Shown: in pieces, positions 61,636-64,000 of the stretch
How positions within the stretch are numbered: the first letter of the stretch is position 1
Layout of the letters: the number at the start of each line of letters is the position of its first letter
Source of the DNA: Azorinus chamasolen
Taxonomy: Eukaryota > Mollusca > Bivalvia > Cardiida > Solecurtidae
Direction: 5' to 3'
DNA length: 64,000 bases
Assembly (NCBI GenBank): GCA_963576725.1
Contig: OY755236.1
Location: 63,710,636 to 63,774,635 of the forward strand
Notes under the pieces: model-generated
The model's database searches: none
What the model was told of the DNA's origin: nothing
What the model saw: the letters and a program-made list of their open reading frames with translations, nothing else
Program-made: the position numbers and the translations under genes

Positions 61636-61682
61636 CAAGATGGCGCCGGCTAATGGCGGCAGCAATGTGCTTGTCACGTGAC
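61636..61682 (+). promoter_or_regulatory. YY1-like site and CLEAR-type E-box palindrome
   Basis: CAAGATGGCG (61636-61645) matches the YY1 core, and GTCACGTGAC (61673-61682) is the exact ten-base palindrome known as the CLEAR or extended E-box bound by TFEB/MITF/USF-type factors in animals. Both fall in one of the few CpG-bearing patches of the area. An alternative promoter is possible; binding is inferred. Confidence 0.4.
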
Positions 61683-62526
61683 TATATCCACCGCGTGCCC
61701 CCATTATCTTGATTTTTATGCAGTTCTCAAGAAAACTTTACTGTTCTGAGAATAATTTGTAGATTTCAAAGTCAGATTTGTATATGGTTTTAAACAGTTT
61801 AAGAAATCTGTAGAGTTCTGTAGTTTATATACAATGGCAAAACAAAATGTATAGTTGATTGTGGCAATTGGAAGAAATGTGTAGCTTACAGGCAGACATT
61901 GGAAATAATTGATAAAATATATGCATGAAATTCACTATCAACATAATCACTTCAAAATTTATTATAAAACAAAAATTTACAATACATCAGTATATGGCTG
62001 AACTTTTGTCTTCCAAAAATTACGGGAATTTGCACATGGCCTACGAATCTGGGTTAGATTGGACCAATACCATATCGGGCCATTTTTTGTATTGATCAGA
62101 ATGCCCCATATGACTTGTTAGTCTTATTTGACCTAGTGAAAAAAGGCCTGCGAAACTCAATTTGGAATGTTTTGTTTCGATTTTAACTTTTGATTAGCAT
62201 TTCATCAAAATTTGATCACTATTTGGAAAAATTGAGAAAAATTAAAAATGTTTTGCATTTGGAATGGGTCCTTATAAATGGACCTATGTCGACAACCAGA
62301 GGTTTGGGGGTGTCTTTGTCGGACACCACTCTTAATTTCATAATGCTTCCAGGGCTTTCCCCAGGATTTTGAGAAGGCATGTCGGGAGTAGGGGGGTGGG
62401 TGCGGGAGGGGTACCCCCTTCCGCGAAGGGGCGATTTTTTTTCACATTATGAATAGCAAATGGTGTGATTTTAGCCTATCTTGGGGTGTAACATAACAAC
62501 TGCAAATGTAAATAAATTATACAGGT

Positions 62527-62532
62527 TTTATT
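62527..62532 (-). terminator. Polyadenylation signal of the hAT-like gene
   Basis: TTTATT on the plus strand, AATAAA on the transcript, lies 30 bases downstream of the stop codon, which fits a short 3' UTR. Confidence 0.5.
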
Positions 62533-62561
62533 TACTCTTATCATCTAATAGTTAAACATAT

Positions 62562-62746
62562 CTAGATCAAACTCAGTCTCCTCTTCTTGACCTCAGCCCA
62601 TTTGTCTACAGCCTTGTCATAGTCAAAGTCCAGAGTTGCAGGTCCCTCAATTGACACCATGAGCAAGGCCTGCAAGTTCTCCGTTGTCAGACTGTTCCTT
62701 TTGTCATTTTTTATTCTCTTCAGAGCGGAGAAACCTCTCTCACAAT
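62562..62746 (-). CDS. hAT-like gene, last exon with dimerisation motif
   Basis: The acceptor is CTATTTCCAG. It encodes DCERGFSALKRIKND...SLTTENLQALLMVS and ends KKRRLSLI and a stop. An AATAAA on the minus strand (plus 62527-62532) lies 30 bases after the stop and could be the polyadenylation signal. Confidence 0.78.
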
Positions 62747-63892
62747 CTGGAAATAGCAAACAAACAAAATTATACAAGTATATTTTAAAAAATAACAAAA
62801 ACAAATAGCTATGTTTGCCTTGCTTTATTAAACTCTGAAAGGACAAAACATTTTTTTCTTCATGTTTAAATATCAAAGTTGTACAGATTATATATTTAAT
62901 CTAGCACCTTTAAAAAAGTCATAGTTTAGTTAGAACTACAAACAGTAGGTTCTGAAAGCAACCAGCATAATGTACCTGCTGTTGATGCTGGGATCAGGAG
63001 TCCTGCAGCTGCAATCTTGGCCAGGTTTGGGCATGCAGTGGCTAGAGCACCAGCTGTTTCCTCCATCACTCGGCTGGCGGGCTGCTGTCTGAGCTGGGGG
63101 TTGTTGGCCACGCTGTTCTTCATAAGCTGGAACTCTGGTATGATGTCCTCAGGACTGGTGAGGGTTGCCTGAAACTTGTCAGCCAGTGCCTGTAACAAGA
63201 ATTGAACAAGATAAATATCAATGTCAAAAATTTCTAGATCAATTCGTCACTTTGGCACATACTTTAAATCTTCACACTAAGTAACCAGATGTACATTGTA
63301 TTTTCCTTGTATCTACTGCATTATATTTTACTAGCTATTATTTAGACATAGGTTTGAGTACCTGTATTTCATCGTTTCCGAAGAAATCCAGCTCTGCTTG
63401 GTCCTCGGGCCATGCCTGGGCGTTGAAGACACGGAAAGCATCTAGTTCTGTCGTGTCCGGGAATCTCCTCTCAAGGTTTTCAATGATTGCATTGATGAAT
63501 TTCTCATACACCTGTGGTAGAAAAACAAGATGAAGTACCACAAAAAACATGAATTTACATGACATTGATATGTTAAGTTATCTTTCATCTTTTCATGTGA
63601 ACTGTTACTAATGGCTGCTTGTATGGGAGTCCTGGTATCTTATTGTACAACTATGATGAAATATGTAACTTTCTAATATATGTTATTTGCATAAAATGTT
63701 TCTTACGTTTGTGTGAAACTCCTCCTTCTGCTTCTCTGTAGGCTCTGTGAACCGGAAGGGCTGTTCACACAGGCTGGTCATTATGTTGTCCATACTTCCA
63801 TAGTGTTGACCGTGGTTACCTTTCAGTGCACGAACAGATGCTATTGTACCTGCCACCAAGCTTCCCACTGTGTTGTACATCCCGTCTCTAGT
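62562..63892 (-). CDS. hAT-transposase-like protein (ZNF862-type), last four exons, partial
   Basis: Exons, 5' to 3': 63892-63707, 63511-63362, 63189-62976, 62746-62562. Acceptors and donors are AG/GT and phases match (0, 0, 0, 1), giving about 194 in-frame residues to the stop. The C-terminus has the hAT dimerisation signature STADCERGFSALKRIKND then SLTTENLQALL. The upstream exons (RDGMYNTVGSLVAGTIASV; EKFINAIIENLERRFPDTTE) fit the catalytic and insertion region of the ZNF862/KIAA1586-like group. Being split by introns and open throughout, it looks like a host-domesticated or long-resident hAT gene rather than a fresh transposon. The N-terminus, DDE residues and any zinc fingers lie outside the window. 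Confidence 0.78.
62976..63189 (-). CDS. hAT-like gene, second-last exon
   Basis: The acceptor is TTGTTACAG and the donor is GCAG|GTACAT. It has 71 codons plus one base: ALADKFQATLTSPEDIIPEF through LAKIAAAGLLIPASTA. The hydrophobic LLIPASTA run opens the hAT dimerisation fold, which the last exon completes. Confidence 0.76.
63362..63511 (-). CDS. hAT-like gene, third-last exon
   Basis: The acceptor is CTACCACAG and the donor is CAG|GTACTC. It has 50 whole codons: helix VYEKFINAIIENLERRF, then AQAWPEDQAELDFFGND. The acidic WP motif is typical of the region just before the hAT C-terminal domain. Confidence 0.75.
63707..63892 (-). CDS. hAT-like gene, fourth-last exon
   Basis: The acceptor is TTTTTCAG above 63892 and the donor is AAC|GTAAGA below 63707. 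It has 62 whole codons, running from TRDGMYNTVGSLVAG to KEEFHTN. The gene continues upstream past the window end, since this exon starts after an acceptor. Confidence 0.75.
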
Positions 63893-63943
63893 CTGAAAAA
63901 GACAACAACATGCACATAACAAACCAAAGTGCTAATTATTAGT

Positions 63944-64000
63944 TAGAGGAGCTGTCTAATCAGGGTCTGCTCTGTTTGCTTATGTAATTTGATAGATCTG
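63944..64000 (+). mobile_element. Family A/B MITE palindrome, cut by window end
   Basis: AGGAGCTGTCTAATCAGGGT and CTGCTCTGTTTGCTTATGTA followed by ATTTGATAGATCTG, which is the family B continuation. It lies in the intron upstream of the hAT-like exon. Confidence 0.55.

Larger units (their letters stand above)
61433..62561. other. Non-coding stretch between the plus exon and the hAT-like gene
   Basis: Mostly AT-rich and unique-looking. Beyond the site pair at 61636-61682, the only oddity is a G/C-rich patch at about 62373-62440 with runs of G and C (a pyrimidine/purine inverted pair around CGCGAAGGGGCG). No exon seen. Confidence 0.4.

Overview
This is a eukaryotic nuclear window, AT-rich and crowded with repeats, and best explained as bivalve mollusc genomic DNA. 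Three things point there: genes split by AG/GT introns; many mobile elements that carry roughly 110-170 bp internal tandem repeats with end signatures such as ...GTCTCCCC / GGGGAGACATAAT; and hundreds of short palindromic elements. I cannot fix the species; a heterodont bivalve is my guess. No bacterial gene, operon, rRNA or CRISPR array was seen.

The main gene lies on the minus strand. Fifteen coding exons (50775 down to 15614) join with consistent phases into one open frame of 2787 nt, which encodes 928 residues plus a stop. A likely non-coding first exon sits near 55.7-55.8 kb, and an AATAAA signal sits 77 bases beyond the stop. The protein is built of eight EF-hand pairs. The first loop of each pair is degenerate and shares the pattern D-x-x-x-x-G-x-[IVM]-x-x-x-Q. 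It resembles the large multi-EF-hand ciliary/EFCAB6-like proteins, but I assign no exact orthologue.

At the right edge (62562-63892, minus) are the last four exons of a hAT-transposase-like protein of the ZNF862 / hAT C-terminal dimerisation kind, continuing beyond the window. On the plus strand at 61344 is a possible first coding exon of another gene. An exact GTCACGTGAC palindrome and a YY1-like site lie within its presumed first intron.

The rest is repeats. (i) Three piggyBac-like MITE families (A, B, C) have TTAA ends and CCC...GGG termini, with dozens of copies in and around the introns. (ii) A foldback family D has ends like ACAGTAAAACC. Families A to D share the palindromic centre CTCCTATAGGAG although their flanks differ. 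(iii) Several elements have terminal inverted repeats made of short tandem motifs: GTAGCGAAATG (34852-38797, 58167-59858 and a relic at 51361), ATCGTGGGCCG (45095-45703) and GTAGACGAAATGGG (60465, 42080). These are the least familiar structures here. (iv) There are elements with internal satellites, tRNA-derived SINEs, two decayed LINEs (23563-25704 and 53625-55140), a decayed Polinton-like polymerase-leader fragment near 6.6-7.25 kb, and a young 703-bp tandem duplication at 5.2-6.6 kb.

The window therefore holds one large intact host gene whose roughly 35 kb of introns act as a landing zone for transposons. I found no convincing undescribed defence or metabolic system. The most novel material is the transposons with tandem-motif ends and the palindrome core shared across families.
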